Assembly: GCA_022453515.1 (NCBI GenBank)
Contig: JAJNNY010000004.1
Coordinates: 496,001-560,000 of the forward strand
Length of the DNA: 64,000 bases
DNA from: Astrocystis sublimbata
Taxonomy: Eukaryota > Ascomycota > Sordariomycetes > Xylariales > Xylariaceae
Reading direction: 5' to 3'
Below, one piece after another: positions 23,307-33,866 of this stretch. The notes under the pieces are model-generated. The model ran no database searches and had not been told where the DNA came from. It saw only the letters and a list, made by a program, of their open reading frames with translations. The position numbers and the translations under genes are program-made. Within the stretch, counting starts at the first letter, position 1. Each line of letters opens with the position of its first letter.

Positions 23307-25592
23307 TTACAAAACAAGTACGAAAACGCTGACAAACAAGCAAAGGCTCAGCACACCACTTCCAAGTTGTAAGTTACCTGCCCCGCTGCCATCATCGTCT
23401 TTAGCATCACCAGCACCACTGGTACCATTACCACTTGCCTCACTGCCACTATCGCCTTTCCCACCGCTATTGCCATTTCCATCACCGCCAGCAGTGCTGT
23501 TGCCAGCACCCTTTCCACCATTGCTGTCGTTATCTTTCATCTTGTTGCGGTACTCTAAGGAGCCCCTGCCGCCCGTCGAGTTGGTTACGCAGCCAGCGAC
23601 TCCCCAGATCGCGTCTCGGGCATCTCGCCAAATAGTCTGCGGATTGAGGATGTTCTCCGCCGTGTAAAACAGCCGGCAGTCGGAGGCCTGGTATTCGAAT
23701 TGGAGTGGCAGGTGGTCGGCGCCCTCTTGGTACGCATTGCGGAAGTTGACGCCGCCACCACCGACTTTCAGCGGCAGGTTGTCGAGGCCCTTAGGCCAGA
23801 CTTTGTTTGCAAGAGCGAGCTGGTCCGGCGTGAGAGTCGCATAATTGAGTGTGCTGTTCCTTGCCTCCGCGACGAACGCGTCGATGGTCGAGAATTCGAA
23901 GCTTTGACCCCCGCGCACTCCGCCCATGGCTTGCATTGGCTCGGCGCGCGGCCTCCCACCGAAGGTCAAGGCACGGACGCCGCCGACGTTGGTCATCAGG
24001 TTGACGAAGGTGGTGCAGGTCGAGGAACAATCGCCATCGGTCAATATCAGGATATTCTCTGGCGCGAATGGCTGTTTGCCACTGGCAGGTATGTCACCAA
24101 ATCCTCGAACTTGATCGACCTGGCCATTGAGCTCGTTGAACAGAGTATAGTTGAAATTGGCGTAAAGTGAGGTGATATTGGCGCCGAGTTCAATGCCCCC
24201 GCTAAGAAACTCCTCGACGCTGGCGAAATCTGCGTCTTGTTCAGGAATTACAGCCGCTTTGAATGCGAAGGGATCGGTAACGCTGTCTATGACGGGCTCG
24301 TTCTGTTTAGCAAAAACCATGAGATCTGAGCTATCGTGGCGTCGCATCCGGGTAGCCGAGTAAGGGAATTCGGCAGGGAAGAAGAGTTTGAAGAGATCAA
24401 AGGCACGGGATATCGATCCACCACCGTTGCGAGAAAGGTCAATGATCAATTTGGTGCGTCGATTTGCAACAGCGTTGTTGACAATGCCTGTAGCTTTTTC
24501 GGCGAAAATAATATCTTGATTTGGAGGGCCCTCCCCAGTGGCAAACGTAGGTATCAACATGATCGTGGTATCGTCGTCATCGTCGAGTGTATATCCGAGA
24601 ATCTGGTTGAACGAGTCGCGGGCAAAAGGAACAGGAAAGCCCGTTGGAGGAGGTATCAGTGCACCACCATCACTCTGCTCAGTTGTTTCCTGTTCCAGAC
24701 TAGAAGTCTCCGATCGTAGGTTGTCTGGGCCGCTCGGAATACAACTGAACTTGAAAAGATCCGTAGCCGATGGTATAAGGTCGCTGTTCTGGTAAAGCGC
24801 GAACGTGGGAAGTTTCGACGACGTGCCGTTCATGAACTCGAGTATCGTAGATGGGCCTGGCCACATGCCCCCATTTGTAATAAATCTTCCCCAAAAAGCC
24901 ACCGAGTCGGAACCTCCACTGGCAATTGCTGCATACGAGACGAAAAGTGAGTTCCACTGGGCATCCGGGTCCTGAAAGTCCTGTAGAGCCGATTCCTTCT
25001 CGATAAACTGAGTAACATCTTGGCCATTTATGGATATGATGGGGGAAACATCAATGCCCCCTGACACGAGAGCTTGCAGATCGTCGAAGACGTAGATCTG
25101 GGGCACTTTGCGGCCATTGTCCGAGATGGAAGCGAGGCCGACTTGTGATCGCTGGAAGACAAAGGGTTGGAATGAGCAAGGAAAGATAGAAAAGTGACCG
25201 TCATTTGCCGACATTATGAGATTCTTGATATCGACATCAAAGTCGAATTGATTCGTGTATCGATCTGCAGCTACAGCGTTACGAATCTGATCTAGACCTC
25301 CAAGGATGTCAACGCCCGGCGATAGGTAGGTGTCTGGAGGCTTCCTGAGAACCTCCAAGGTAGACTGAAATTCAATGTATTTTCTAATTTCGGTGAGGAA
25401 GTCGTCGGCTCTTTGAGGATCAAAGGGAAAAGACGTCAGGCAATCCAGCGCTGTTTTGCCATCAATGAAGCGTGATCGGTTGTCGCTCACTTGCTGCATT
25501 GCCTCAAAACATGCATCTCGTGACGCTTGACGAGTCCCCAACTGTGCACTCCATACCAAAGGGAAAAAGAGATAGACTAATAACATTATCAT
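23307..25592 (-). CDS. secreted S41-family peptidase, probably GPI-anchored
   Basis: Single exon, 761 residues (a second Met two codons in gives 759). A signal peptide (MLLVYLFFPLVWSAQ) leads a large extracellular domain. It has the fungal S41/CPAF-like order: a Cys-containing N-terminal region, NDGHFSIFP, the segment IDLSRNGGGSISRAFDLF, and the serine-bearing block ILTDGDCSSTCTTFVNLM followed by GGVRALTFGGRP. About 90 residues of Gly/Ser/Asn-rich spacer and a terminal hydrophobic stretch (VLSLCLFVSVFVLVL) suggest a GPI anchor. Family members cleave proteins at the cell surface; whether this one is active depends on the serine in the CSSTC block, which is present. The gene has no intron, unlike most neighbours. 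Confidence 0.9.
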   Translation of the reverse strand: MIMLLVYLFFPLVWSAQLGTRQASRDACFEAMQQVSDNRSRFIDGKTALDCLTSFPFDPQRADDFLTEIRKYIEFQSTLEVLRKPPDTYLSPGVDILGGLDQIRNAVAADRYTNQFDFDVDIKNLIMSANDGHFSIFPCSFQPFVFQRSQVGLASISDNGRKVPQIYVFDDLQALVSGGIDVSPIISINGQDVTQFIEKESALQDFQDPDAQWNSLFVSYAAIASGGSDSVAFWGRFITNGGMWPGPSTILEFMNGTSSKLPTFALYQNSDLIPSATDLFKFSCIPSGPDNLRSETSSLEQETTEQSDGGALIPPPTGFPVPFARDSFNQILGYTLDDDDDTTIMLIPTFATGEGPPNQDIIFAEKATGIVNNAVANRRTKLIIDLSRNGGGSISRAFDLFKLFFPAEFPYSATRMRRHDSSDLMVFAKQNEPVIDSVTDPFAFKAAVIPEQDADFASVEEFLSGGIELGANITSLYANFNYTLFNELNGQVDQVRGFGDIPASGKQPFAPENILILTDGDCSSTCTTFVNLMTNVGGVRALTFGGRPRAEPMQAMGGVRGGQSFEFSTIDAFVAEARNSTLNYATLTPDQLALANKVWPKGLDNLPLKVGGGGVNFRNAYQEGADHLPLQFEYQASDCRLFYTAENILNPQTIWRDARDAIWGVAGCVTNSTGGRGSLEYRNKMKDNDSNGGKGAGNSTAGGDGNGNSGGKGDSGSEASGNGTSGAGDAKDDDGSGAGNLQLGSGVLSLCLFVSVFVLVL

Positions 25593-28500
25593 GGCGCTAT
25601 AAATAAGCGAGAGTTGGGGGAATCGTATTGAAAGAATGAATTGCGTTATGTTTTGAAAAGTCTAATTTTTCAAGACTACACCTCCATCGACTTATACTCT
25701 CAGGTACCCAACGTGAACACATCATCTGCGCTGTGGACTATCGAGGAATGTTTCATAAACGTAGGACTTGACGGTAATATATATTTTTAAAGACTCCATA
25801 TCACATGTGCTCACTGATCATGATGCTAGTTTGATTGAGCTGAACTTCTAATATAGCAGCTGATACGGTGATACCATTCTTCTGCCGGCATGGGGTGTGA
25901 TAGCTCTTGTTTGAAACTTTCTCTTCATGTGGGAGTACGGAAAGCGTAAAAAAATGTCCACAAGGCTAGGCGTGTGATTATCAAAATGCAACAACACACA
26001 CGATTCTAGAAACCGGAGCAAATGGAAAGACAAGGATTGATGTAGCCCTGCGTGAACACCAGCTGTAACTCTTAAATAAGCATTATCTACCGGCATATGG
26101 GTCTGAACGGAGGGGGGGTGAAGGTTTCTCATAGACACAGCGACAGCGTAAGATTTTTTCATAGCTTCGACAAACATTATGATTGAGGACTCCGAGAAAT
26201 TCGGCTGAACATGGTGTTATATATCTATTTAAGCACGTATCAGCCTTGTCTCAGCAGTGCAAGTACATGCAGCCAACTGCAGGGGCCAATGATTTAGCGC
26301 ACGCCACCGCCTCAAAAGACCTCGGGCGATTCAGGTAACGTGCACACCACCACTGTTGAAAGTAATGGGAGTGCCGGTTGAGCCGGTTGCTCAGTATGAG
26401 ATATCAAGGGCAGTCCTACTTTCTCAACCAAGTGAGCAGAGAATCTCGGTAGATGTCGCAAAGCGCAGTCAAGGTGCAACCAAGCGACTCAAACACTTGA
26501 TAAGCCACCCGCAAATGAGTCTGCACAACAGAAGCGCGGTCCTTTTGTGTACGGGATCATTTTGTTCATAGGTGCATTATCAACCTCGGCTACTTAACCT
26601 CCGACCTCAGAAGAAAGTTGAGTAAAATGCTTTTGGACTGTACTTTTGTATTCTTCGAGTCTAGGGAACGCCAAGCTAACAACCTGGGGAAGATAGTTAC
26701 CAGCACCCTCGGCATCCATCAAAATAGTATCGACAGGGATCTTTTATATGACCTGACCCTTCGTACAGAATCCTGCAGCAGGGCAAAAGCCTTATTGGCG
26801 TTGTGGCTGATCCATATCAGGTTCGAACTCAAAAATCGCGTTTCTCCATACAACCAATTGGCATATAGCTCGGCTCTTACATTTGAAGGTTGAGGACAAC
26901 AGCTTGGCTATTCTTCCATTCCCGCCTTACTCCATGGCGTTGGTTGGTTCTCAAGCGGACAGCCAACACATTCGTGTAATATGCATTGTGATGCATCGTG
27001 TTCCAGCAGGGCCAGCATAACTTTCGCCTTAATCAAGCCGTTGACGCCGCTGCCTCATCCGCCCCATAACGGTGCCGAGGAGAGCCTTGAACTCCAAGAG
27101 GATCCCATGGATCCCATGCCCGCCTGTTTCTGTTAGCTACCGAGCCATTAGTCTCGTGCATGATATTAGGAGATTCTCTGTGCCCCTCTCCTGCCCCTCA
27201 ATGTCCAATTGCGGCGTAGTAAGATGGCTATCCGTTCTTCGAGGCATCAGGCAGGATCTGCAAGATTCTACAAAACCGATGTTGATATGACAAAAGTGGA
27301 AGCAAAGTAATCATAGTAAGATCGAAGATGTCGGGATCGAGATCATCAGCTATGGCATTCGGTGTCCGACTCGCCTCGTTGAGCTACATTGCCATCTTCC
27401 CCTTAAGCGGAAGGGTCTATGCCCACAACACTAGCCCCTGAATGCCGATTTCACCACCCAAAGAACCACTTAGAAGGTGCTAGAGACAACTTCTCAACAT
27501 GCCGTAACTGCATCGGAGAGAGGGTTTGCACGATAAGCAAAGAATGGACCGACGCAAGTGGTAGCGGATTACCGGTTCTAGGATAACAGATGCGGAGAGG
27601 GCACCCCCTGGGCAGCTAATGCACGGGAGGTGGATCTCGGAAGCCAGGAAAGTCGGCCCAGGCCAGATCCCAGTTCCGCCCAGGTGTGCTAGCCTGCTCG
27701 CCTGCTTGCCCGCCCGTCTGCCTGCCTGCCTGCGCGGGTGGCTCACCTTATTGAACGAGTTAATTGTTGGGGCGGCGCAACAGAGCGGCACGAAAGAGCG
27801 GGCATGATAGGGACAGGCGGCATGCGGGAGGCGAGGCAAGCGGGGTTTGGGTCAGCAATAGTCAGGTTATTCTGACGGCTCGTGAGGATGCGAGGGTGCC
27901 GAGAGCGAGGACGTGAGGGACGTGAGGATGGAGATGCTCTAGTTCTGCCTGGTCTGGCTGGACTCGATGCGGACGCGAACGAATAGAGCTGGCTTGTTGG
28001 CTAGTTGGCTAGTTGGCTCCTCGGCTCGTTGCGCTTTGTCTGCGAGGACTGCTCGTGCAGGTCCGATGCCGAAAGATAGTTGTGAATGGTACGCCAATCT
28101 CCATAATCGACACTACAAAATAATTAGCCCTCGCACTAGCACGGTCCAAGGTGAGGATCGCTGCGACGAAGGCCAACACTCGCTCGTCTGTCGCGACACT
28201 ATCGACTCTGGCGAGTTGTCTGGCTCCACCAACAAACATCGCCTTTGCATTCCTTTGCATGCCCCGAACCATGTCGAGTATGTCCACCCCCGAGTTCCCC
28301 CTCGCCCCCCCTCGTCCACCCCAGTGCCACCGTCGTCGACTCGAGCATCGGGGAGCGGGAGCATCCTGCCCTGCCCTGCCCTGCCCCAAGCTTCACCAAG
28401 CCCTGCCTGCTCCAGAACACGGCCGAGGGGGCAAGGGACGGTCCCGATTGGGCCTGCTCGGGGAATCAGGCAAGTCAGGCAAGTCAGTCAACTCAGTCAA

Positions 28501-28910
28501 GTCAGTCTAATGCACGGTCACGGCGTCCACAGGCCTCGTAATCCGTTCCGCATAGTCACAGCCAAGCACCAATCGCGCCGTTGGTCCTCCGCGGGACATC
28601 AACCGATCGAAGAGCCGGTTGATTTAAGAACCGCAGGAGACGCTGTTAATTCATCCTCTCGCCTTGGCCTCTGAAGAACCTTACCTTGTGCGCTCTTGTT
28701 GTCAAAGTATATAATCAACCGTGCTTACCTTCTCCGGTCCGTGGTGGTCACACAACCTCGAACTTCGCCCAGCCAGCCAGCCTTGCTATAAGCCTATAAC
28801 TATAACACCCCTTACCATATCTCCATCAATGTAAGCCTTAATACTACTCACTACACTGCACCACCTCCCCTTAAATATCCGCTCTTCTAACAGTAGCAGA
28901 CATATCCAAA
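25593..28910. other. gene-poor region
   Basis: Over 3 kb without a supportable gene. The 27600-28500 part is GC-rich with short tandem motifs: CCTGC-type near 27690-27735, CTGCC units near 28362-28386, and GTCA/AAGTCAG units near 28468-28510. Open frames here (e.g. 27967-28674) come from this low-complexity sequence. The right end is the promoter of the Cys-rich protein, with TTAAATAT near 28871. Confidence 0.45.
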
Positions 28911-29066
28911 ATGTGTGTCATCTACACCACATATTACAGCTGCGGTCACGTCCGGGGGACACGGAGGCAAGCCTGCCCTAGGGCCGCTTTCTGTAACCCG
29001 ACCCACGAAGATGGCGACACGAGCATCACAACGTGTGGTGAAAACACCTGCAACCTGCCTTTATAA
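28911..29066 (+). CDS. short Cys-rich protein with a CGH motif
   Basis: A single-exon, 51-codon frame. It reads MCVIYTTYYSCGHVRG, then ACPRAAFCNP and TTCGENTCNLPL. Cysteines at about 2, 11, 22, 28, 42 and 47 plus His in CGH suggest a small zinc-bound fold. Fungal genomes carry many unnamed proteins that begin MC..Y..Y.CGH and continue with spaced Cys; this fits that pattern. The ATG has a favourable A-rich context (ccaaa ATG TG). No signal peptide is visible, so it is probably intracellular. It is too short for ordinary gene finders. A chance frame cannot be excluded, but the Cys spacing is unlikely by chance. Confidence 0.6.
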   Translation: MCVIYTTYYSCGHVRGTRRQACPRAAFCNPTHEDGDTSITTCGENTCNLPL

Positions 29067-30115
29067 AGGCAACTAGTTGCCTCATCTAGCGCACTTTCGC
29101 CCGCGGATTATAGCCTGCTGAGGCGAAGATGTGCACCGTCCCGGAGATGTGCACTGTCGCAACGACGCCACAACAGACTTGACCTCCACTGTTGCCTGTC
29201 AAATCGAATTTCCGCATTGTCAACCCACCAGACTCCGCGAAGTTCATAAATACAAACAACGGCTATATAGCCCAGCCTTTTCTCAATGCACGACTCACCA
29301 GACGGGTGGCAGCTTGCCATGGCGCTCAACATCACCGTCTCAAACCAGTCCGGCTGGCAACCACCCTTGCCGGCCCCTGCACACCAAATTTAACGCGCCC
29401 ACGACGAACACGATTCAATTTTTTCCAACGCATTCACGATCTCACGCTTCTCATGAGAATGCCAATGCATCATTTACGAGAGCGAATTATGAAGGGCAAA
29501 CCATCGTCGCTGCGCGAGGATGTCTAGCAACCTCGCATGCTAGTTTTTCGTTTTCTTTATACGTACTACATAATCCCTGTTATATCATCAGCGGTGTTTA
29601 AAAAAGATCGGCAATGCGAATTGGGTCGGGGAACATGTCATTACAAACACCACAATTGCATCGCTTTTAGCATAATACACACAATCCAACATACGATTGG
29701 TTCAGCGTCAAATATTGTACAAGAAGAACTTACGTTACTTACTTGGAGTGACATGTGACGATTTCATAAAGCATGTTTGATCTTGGGACTGCCGAGACTT
29801 ATCCCTTCGTCATTTCTAACGCTCATGTGTTTAGATTTCCGACTATCTACGATTGTCACTTCATCCATTATTGGTCCTCGGTCCTCGCAAGCAGCTGTGA
29901 AATGGGATGGCTCCCCAGTTAAAGACGACGACAGTGCGAGCATAACGAGCGAGATGATACGACACGGCGGTATAGATCAATGACTGTCCATCATAGCTAC
30001 CGTAGCCGAAGTCAATCACGAATTTCGAAGTATGCTTGATTTCAAACATGGTTCGTTCCACTCTAGACGAATTTGAAAGAGCTCTCTGTGGGAATAGATA
30101 AAAGCTTACACCACA
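29067..30115. other. intergenic, no gene seen
   Basis: Between the Cys-rich protein and the HET-domain gene. Open frames near 29131-29601 have no recognisable content. Confidence 0.4.
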
Positions 30116-31306
30116 CTATACTCTAATACAGACCCTTGAGAGGACGGGTCGTCGCAACTTGCAGGCGTCCTCCTCAATCACGACGCCCCCTACTCTTTGA
30201 AATGTGTTCTGGTCGACCTGTCGAACATGAATGCCGATCAACTTCCCCATCCCCCTGACGTCATCTTTGAGACACAGGAAATATCCTTCTCCCGTTGCCA
30301 TTCTCACGGGGTACATACAAGCCATCAGCTTGACTCCTTTCTCCGTCATCGTGAAAGACGAATCCGCGAGCATGCGAGGAACGTCGCGATAGGAGAGGGC
30401 CCAATTGTCAGCGCTTGGCAAGGCACTGCAACTGCAGTCCTCCCCTTCCGGAAACTCCGCCTCATCGTGCCAGGCGAGAATGCTAAGGTCGCTTGTCTTC
30501 GTGATGACCGCCTCGCTCAGGCGAAGAAATGCCGCTGTCCCCCCTTCCCCGTATCGAGGCGTGATGCGCACGCCGAAGACGCCGGCGAGAGAGTATGCTG
30601 GCTCCTCTGCACGCTCGTAGGAGAGTGGTCCCGAGGCCCATCTCATCTTTGTTGCGACAGAGATATGAGATAGCGGTACCGTCCCCATCAAGGCCGCCGG
30701 CGTGATCTTGGTGATTTTCCGGATTTCTTTCTCGAATGGATTCAAACTAGGTTTGTCATTTGAATTCCGACTTCGAGATAGGGAGTGAATGAGGGTCCAG
30801 TCCTTGTCGTAGAAGTTCAGAACACTGCTCCCCAAGATCATCGGCGCACACCAGCTCTGGCTAAACCATCTACAATGGCTGTTCCTCTTGTCATATACCC
30901 GCTTGCTCGAAATAGGGTCCACCCGACTGTCTGGCAAGTAGACTAGACATGCATCGGCCGCTTCGTACCATCGGAATCTACGGCTCACGCTCTCGGCCAC
31001 CTCGTGCGGCGCGATGCAGCAGTAATCAACCCATATGTAGAGGCACCCTAGTTTTTGGGCCTGGATACCCGCCTCCATGATCTTCTGGAACGCTTTGCGC
31101 TCATCGGGCCCGCTGTTCGGATAATCGAATTCGAGACACTTGTTATATGTGAGATCGTCATGCTCATGTGTCCATTTGTCGTCCTGGTTGAGCCAGCCCT
31201 TTACGCAAGACACAATGGCGTAATGTGAGGCCGGGGAATTGGGACCAGCCACGACGAACTTGATCTCGTTCACGACAAGTCGGTTGATGTCGATGAGTCG
31301 GAGCAT
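30116..31306 (-). CDS. HET-domain protein
   Basis: Single exon, 396 residues. The N-terminal half carries the HET (heterokaryon incompatibility) blocks: MLRLIDINRL at the start, HYAIVSCVKGW, KIMEAGIQAQKLGCLYIWVD followed by YCCIAPH, FRWYEAADACLVYLPD, WFSQSWCAPMI, and the closing SVATKMRWASG and EPAYSLAGVFGV blocks with YGEGG. The C-terminal part is variable and ends without a repeat domain. HET proteins trigger cell death when unlike fungal strains fuse; many copies occur per genome and most are not studied. The core YIWVD(Y/T)CCI motif is intact. No intron and no NACHT or WD repeats follow, so this is a short, stand-alone member. Confidence 0.92.
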   Translation of the reverse strand: MLRLIDINRLVVNEIKFVVAGPNSPASHYAIVSCVKGWLNQDDKWTHEHDDLTYNKCLEFDYPNSGPDERKAFQKIMEAGIQAQKLGCLYIWVDYCCIAPHEVAESVSRRFRWYEAADACLVYLPDSRVDPISSKRVYDKRNSHCRWFSQSWCAPMILGSSVLNFYDKDWTLIHSLSRSRNSNDKPSLNPFEKEIRKITKITPAALMGTVPLSHISVATKMRWASGPLSYERAEEPAYSLAGVFGVRITPRYGEGGTAAFLRLSEAVITKTSDLSILAWHDEAEFPEGEDCSCSALPSADNWALSYRDVPRMLADSSFTMTEKGVKLMACMYPVRMATGEGYFLCLKDDVRGMGKLIGIHVRQVDQNTFQRVGGVVIEEDACKLRRPVLSRVCIRV

Positions 31307-32720
31307 TGCGAGTTTGCTTTCAGGTATCGAGTGTATATTGCGTGTTAGAGGAGGTTATGAATCTGGTGTGAGAGCCACAATCTTCCAGACGGGTGTCAGG
31401 CTCAGTCGACTCTTGTCGTCCACCCCTACCCACCTTAAGTAGGTAGGATTGTGAAAAATAATGTCAAAAGTCCCGTCGTTATAACGCCTCTTATAAAGTC
31501 TGATATTGTTGTAGACTTGAGGCCAGATGCACAATGGTTTGCGTCGTCTACCACGTCGTAAGCCATGTCGAAAATCGGTCAAGTACTTCTATAAGGTTTC
31601 TTCGAAGATCTATCGTGGTACAAGGTCCGATGTAGGCCACTGTTTGAGGCCACATGGTGACCTCTTCGCTCTCCCTTCAACAACTTGACATGGTCGCCCT
31701 AATCGCCACCTCATTGGCGGTGGGCCAGGTGGTCGCACAATGACGGATTATGAGGCCGTTAGACGAGTGTTGGTTCTCGGCTCTCCCTTGCAGTTTCAGT
31801 TTACTGGGCTGGCCCGTTTCAACTGAAAACTCACATCAGTCGTTTAACATTATAGAACACGCGAATCGCAGCATGAGCCGGCGAAGAGCGACGAGAGCGT
31901 GTACGATGCTCAAGTGAGCGCAGTGAGTATGGTAAGCCCCGATGGATCAATCTGCCACATGCAGTGTCTCACATACTACATAGTCTTACGAACCGAATTG
32001 TTTTGCTTATCTAGGTACTTAGGCGCTTGTCCGACGACATATAGCACACCCAAGATTGTTATGTAATAGAGACATGTTTACGTAAGCCCACGTGTAAGTA
32101 ACTACGCGAGCATACCCCTTTCCACACAAGCTACTTGCGTGGGGAGTCGTTTTGACTCTCCCTGCTTCTGCGTGATCAGGCAACTCCAAATTGCACCAGT
32201 CTTTCGTTGATCCCGCCAACTGGACATTCTGCTATCAAACCATCCAGTCTGAAGTACTCAGTTTTCACATGAAACCTTCCATTCCACAACCTGTGTATCA
32301 ACCAACTACAACAAAGAACCAATCGCGAATTGAAAGGAAAGTTATTGTTGGCTGACCAGCCTGCACTACTGCCAGCGTCATCCGCTTTCTCTCCCTCGAT
32401 AGCGTCATGAAGCTTGGCTTCACACGCCACTTGCCAGCCTCTCGCGCTGCAGCAGAATGGCGTCAGCTAAGGTTGCCCAAAGCGCCAGCGGATCCGTTCG
32501 CTTGGTGTGACCACTCTACAGCAGAGCGTCTTACCGACCGACACGCAGATGACGATAAACAGTCTACATGGCACATAAACTCAAATATGCGCAATTTACA
32601 CAGTCAAACAACAACGTAACGAATATGGCATGAACAAGATTTATTTTTTCAAGATAGGTATAAGTAGCACTATATGCTTCTAGATGATCGCTTTACGAAA
32701 ATTCACTCCCGCACAAAACC
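31307..32720. other. intergenic, gene-poor
   Basis: Promoter region of the HET gene and 3' flank of mevalonate diphosphate decarboxylase. Nothing else recognisable. Confidence 0.4.
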
Positions 32721-33866
32721 CTAGGCCAGATGCTGTTCCGTCTTGACCGGACCCTCGCCAACGCCCGTCTGTATGACCCTGCTGATGCCGCCGCTGATGA
32801 TGGACGCAACAGTCTCCTCGATCTGGATGCCGCCCGAGGTGTACGACTTGGCTTGGTCTTTCCAGCCCTCGGTGCTGGGGAGCAGGTTGTAGAAGGTGCC
32901 GACGATGGCAGCGGTGTCCTTCTCGAGGTAGTAGACGACGCAGTTCGGGCCGGCGTCGAAGGTGTAGGCGGCAATGGTCTTGCCGGCGAGGGCGTTGATG
33001 GCCTCGACGGCGCGGACGGCGGCGCGCGAGACGTCGTTCATGTAGTAGATGGGGGGGTAGGTGTCGGCGCAGGTGGAGTGGAACGAGTTGGAGTCCTTCA
33101 TGGTGACCTCGGCGAACTTGTCAAAGTCGCGGGCCTGGACGGCCTCCTCCATGAGCTTCATGTGCTTGGGCACGACGTGCTCGATGCGCTCCTTGAACAG
33201 GTCCGAGGTGCCGACCGTCTGCTGCATGCCCGACGTCGAGCTGACGCCCTTCTTGGCGGCCGAGGCGACGAGCACGAGGGCGCGCATCTCGGGCCAGTGC
33301 GACGCGGGCGCGACCTCGACGGCCTTGGAGTCTAGCCCGTCGGCCTGGGCGCCCATCTGCCAGGCCACGTAGCCGCCAAACAGACTGCGGCAGGCGGAGC
33401 CGCTGCCCTGGCGCGCGATCAGGGACAGCTCGGTGGGCGACTGGGGCAGCTCGTACAGGTCGGCGATGGCGCGGACGAGAGCGGCGAAGCCGGCGGCAGA
33501 CGAGGCCAGGCCGGCGGCGGTGGGGAAGTTGTTCTCGGAGACGATCTTGAGGGGGTAGGAGGAGAGCTTGGGCAGCGACGCGTCCTTGTCCTCGAGGGCG
33601 GAGCGCAGAGCGCGCAGCTCACGCAGACAGGCCTGGGTGCGGGCGCCCGAGATGTCGGAGAGCTCGCCGTTGAGGGTCAGGGTGTCGTCGCCGGTGTAGG
33701 AGCTCGAGCAGGTGGCGGTGGTCAGGGTGCGCAGGTCGGCCTGGGACAGGGTGACGGAGAGCGACGAGTTGGTGGGCAGGTTCAGCTTCGCGTCCCGCTT
33801 GCCCCAGTACTTGACGACGGCGATGTTGACGGGCGCCGTCGTGCTTGCGCGGTAGATGTCAGCCAT
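32721..33866 (-). CDS. erg19: mevalonate diphosphate decarboxylase
   Basis: Single exon, 381 residues, close to the yeast enzyme length. It converts mevalonate diphosphate to isopentenyl diphosphate with ATP, feeding ergosterol and other isoprenoids. Landmarks: VNIAVVKYWGKRD and NLPTNSSLSVTL near the N-terminus, the GHMP ATP loop FPTAAGLASSAAGFAAL, SGSACRSLFGGYV, SSTSGMQQTV, FHSTCADTYPPI and the catalytic Asp in YTFDAGPNCV. The start at 33866 gives MADIYRASTTAPVNIAV, the usual N-terminus. Direct repeats in the leader upstream (33891-33951) are a neighbouring oddity. Identification is certain. Confidence 0.97.
   Translation of the reverse strand: MADIYRASTTAPVNIAVVKYWGKRDAKLNLPTNSSLSVTLSQADLRTLTTATCSSSYTGDDTLTLNGELSDISGARTQACLRELRALRSALEDKDASLPKLSSYPLKIVSENNFPTAAGLASSAAGFAALVRAIADLYELPQSPTELSLIARQGSGSACRSLFGGYVAWQMGAQADGLDSKAVEVAPASHWPEMRALVLVASAAKKGVSSTSGMQQTVGTSDLFKERIEHVVPKHMKLMEEAVQARDFDKFAEVTMKDSNSFHSTCADTYPPIYYMNDVSRAAVRAVEAINALAGKTIAAYTFDAGPNCVVYYLEKDTAAIVGTFYNLLPSTEGWKDQAKSYTSGGIQIEETVASIISGGISRVIQTGVGEGPVKTEQHLA

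Noticed and set aside
26805..26830. tRNA-like B box (GGTTCGAACTC)
   Set aside because: The A-box-like sequence is only about 16 bases upstream and no acceptor stem can be formed.
27967..28674. 235-codon plus-strand open frame
   Set aside because: Arises from GC-rich tandem motifs; composition is low-complexity and no domain is visible.
29131..29601. 156-codon plus-strand open frame
   Set aside because: No family resemblance and no splice structure.
32730..33335. 201-codon plus-strand frame
   Set aside because: Antisense shadow of erg19.
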